Below are positions 62,852 through 64,000 of a DNA stretch of 64,000 nucleotides, piece by piece. The stretch comes from Salisaeta longa DSM 21114 (GTDB lineage: Bacteria > Bacteroidota > Rhodothermia > Rhodothermales > Salinibacteraceae): contig NZ_ATTH01000001.1 in assembly GCF_000419585.1 (NCBI RefSeq), forward strand, positions 2,891,001 to 2,955,000, given 5' to 3'. How positions within the stretch are numbered: the stretch's first letter is position 1; every line of letters begins with the position of its first letter. The position numbers were made by a program, and so were the translations under genes. Under the pieces are notes generated by a model that searched no databases, had not been told where the DNA came from, and saw only the letters and a list, made by a program, of their open reading frames with translations.

Positions 62852-63939
62852 GCGACGCGTTCGACCCCACCGCATACGACGCCGAGGTCACCCGCGCGGG
62901 CAACGTCGTGGAAGTGACCGTGCCCACAGAAGCTACGCCCGTGCGCATCGACAAGTACCTGACGCGGTTTTATCCGCAGGCCTCGCGCACCAAAATTCAG
63001 CGCAGCATCAAGCAGGGCCACGTGAAGGTGAACGGTGCCGACGTCAAAAAGTCGTACCCGGTAGAGCCCGGCGACCAGATTGTGTGCCGCCTCATTCAGC
63101 CGCCCCCGCTCTCCGCCGATCCGGAGGCCATTCCGCTCGATGTGGTGTACGAAGACGAGCACCTGCTGGTGGTACACAAGCCCGCCGGCATGGTGGTGCA
63201 TCCTGCGCCGGGCCATCGCAGCGGAACGCTCGTGAACGCGCTGCTGCATCACGTCGACGGGGCCTCGGTGGCGCCGGACGATGAAGCGGCTGCCGATGAC
63301 GTCGGATTGTCGATGGTTAACGCCCTGCCCGCGCGCCCCAACCACCCCGTGGTGCGGCCCGGCATTGTGCACCGGCTCGACAAGGGCACCTCGGGCCTTT
63401 TGGTGGTGGCGAAGCGCGATACGGTGCACCGCGCGCTGGCGGCACAGTTCAAGGCCCACACCATCGATCGCGTCTATCACGCCATCGTCTGGGGCCGTCC
63501 CGATCCGCCTGCAGGCACAGTTTCCGGTGCCATCGGCCGCGACCCGAACCACCGGCAGCGCATGGCTGTGGTGCCGCCCGAGGACGGAAAGGCCGCTACC
63601 ACGCACTACGAGACAATCGGGGCGCTCACGCACGTGGCGCACATGCGCTTTCAGCTGGAAACGGGACGCACGCACCAGATTCGGGTACACGCCCGCCACA
63701 TGGGCCATCCCGTGCTGGGCGATCCCAAATACGACGGCGCCCGCGTGCGCTACGGAACGCAAAGCGGATCCCGCCGGCGCTTCTTTACCAATCTGTTCGA
63801 GACCATGCCCCATCCGGCGCTGCACGCGCACCGCCTCGGATTTACACATCCCGCGACCGGCGAGCACCTCACCTTCACCGCCGACTGGCCCGAGGACGTC
63901 GCGGCCGTGTGGGCGCGCCTCCAAAAAGCGGGCGAGTGA
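62848..63939 (+). CDS. rluD: RluD-type 23S rRNA pseudouridine synthase
   Basis: The product has 363 residues from the ATG at 62848. An S4-like RNA-binding domain (VRIDKYLTRFYPQASRTKIQ, GHVKVNGADVKKSYPV) precedes the synthase domain with the catalytic Asp178 in HRLDKGTSGLLVVAK. Other motifs are HPAPGHRSGTLVNALLHH and TGRTHQIRVHARHMGHPVLG. RluD acts on helix 69 of 23S rRNA; RluC and YlyB relatives are alternatives. It contains an acidic insertion near residues 138-150 (DDEAAADDVGL), probably halophile-related. Confidence 0.92.
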   Translation: MSDAFDPTAYDAEVTRAGNVVEVTVPTEATPVRIDKYLTRFYPQASRTKIQRSIKQGHVKVNGADVKKSYPVEPGDQIVCRLIQPPPLSADPEAIPLDVVYEDEHLLVVHKPAGMVVHPAPGHRSGTLVNALLHHVDGASVAPDDEAAADDVGLSMVNALPARPNHPVVRPGIVHRLDKGTSGLLVVAKRDTVHRALAAQFKAHTIDRVYHAIVWGRPDPPAGTVSGAIGRDPNHRQRMAVVPPEDGKAATTHYETIGALTHVAHMRFQLETGRTHQIRVHARHMGHPVLGDPKYDGARVRYGTQSGSRRRFFTNLFETMPHPALHAHRLGFTHPATGEHLTFTADWPEDVAAVWARLQKAGE

Positions 63940-63967
63940 CGGCGTGGTGCGAGGTCGCGTGTAGGGT

Positions 63968-64000
63968 TTACGGCGCAGGCGTCGGCTGGAAAAAGTCCAC
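63968..64000 (-). CDS. Possible 3' end of a convergent gene running off the window
   Basis: On the minus strand, ten codons (VDFFQPTPAP) end at a TAA at 63968-63970. The piece is too short to identify. It is only 28 bp past the rluD stop and may be chance. Confidence 0.25.
   Translation of the reverse strand: MDFFQPTPAP

Noticed and set aside
61283-62875. 530-codon minus-strand frame over the M32 gene
   Set aside because: The opposite strand has the complete zinc-peptidase motif set.

Overview
The window is a GC-rich chromosomal segment that most resembles a halophilic Salinibacter-like member of the Rhodothermota/Bacteroidota. The basis is protein content: the type IX secretion proteins SprA and PorU, a DUF4293 membrane protein, a Bacteroidota-style AccD that has lost most of its zinc cysteines, acid-rich ribosomal proteins, and starts that mostly lack a Shine-Dalgarno sequence. 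The genus is an inference. I see no tRNA, rRNA or CRISPR array.

Bases 1-19507 hold the translation supercluster on the + strand: the 3' part of fusA, tuf, then S10, spc and alpha-type genes in classical order (rpsJ, rplC-D-W-B, rpsS, rplV, rpsC, rplP, rpmC, rpsQ, rplN-X-E, rpsN-H, rplF-R, rpsE, rpmD, rplO, secY, map, infA, rpsM-K-D, rpoA, rplQ). Two departures stand out: a small lipoprotein gene sits between rpsJ and rplC, and rpmJ (L36) is absent from its usual place between infA and rpsM. A strong terminator follows rplQ.

Bases 19644-28352 carry four consecutive + strand genes, each encoding a predicted lipoprotein: two tandem giant FG-GAP/ASPIC-UnbV propeller proteins, a vanadium-haloperoxidase/PAP2-type enzyme, and a lone TonB-receptor Plug domain without a barrel. 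This is the best candidate in the window for an uncharacterised surface system.

Bases 28475-36101 contain a minus-strand NfeD and two SPFH genes, an ABC ATPase with a large membrane partner, + strand uppP and an EcsC-family gene, and a minus-strand Nif3-like gene. From 36418 sprA (2555 residues) occupies 7.7 kb, followed by a nicotinamidase gene. Bases 44883-57225 are minus strand: a single-domain response regulator, an exported endonuclease/phosphatase-fold lipoprotein, a GAF/PAS histidine kinase, accD, a Wzx-like flippase and porU, which encodes the T9SS sortase. Two related short inverted-repeat elements lie directly after the stop codons of the kinase gene and porU.

Bases 57377-63939 are + strand: a family 2 glycosyltransferase, then after a terminator and a near-consensus sigma70-type promoter a TolQ/ExbB, small membrane protein, ExbD, ExbD operon, then DUF4293, an M32 carboxypeptidase and an RluD-type pseudouridine synthase. 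Taken together, the non-ribosomal part is dominated by the cell envelope: lipoproteins, T9SS export and sorting, proton-driven TolQR-like energisation, lipid-carrier recycling, glycan assembly and membrane-microdomain proteins.
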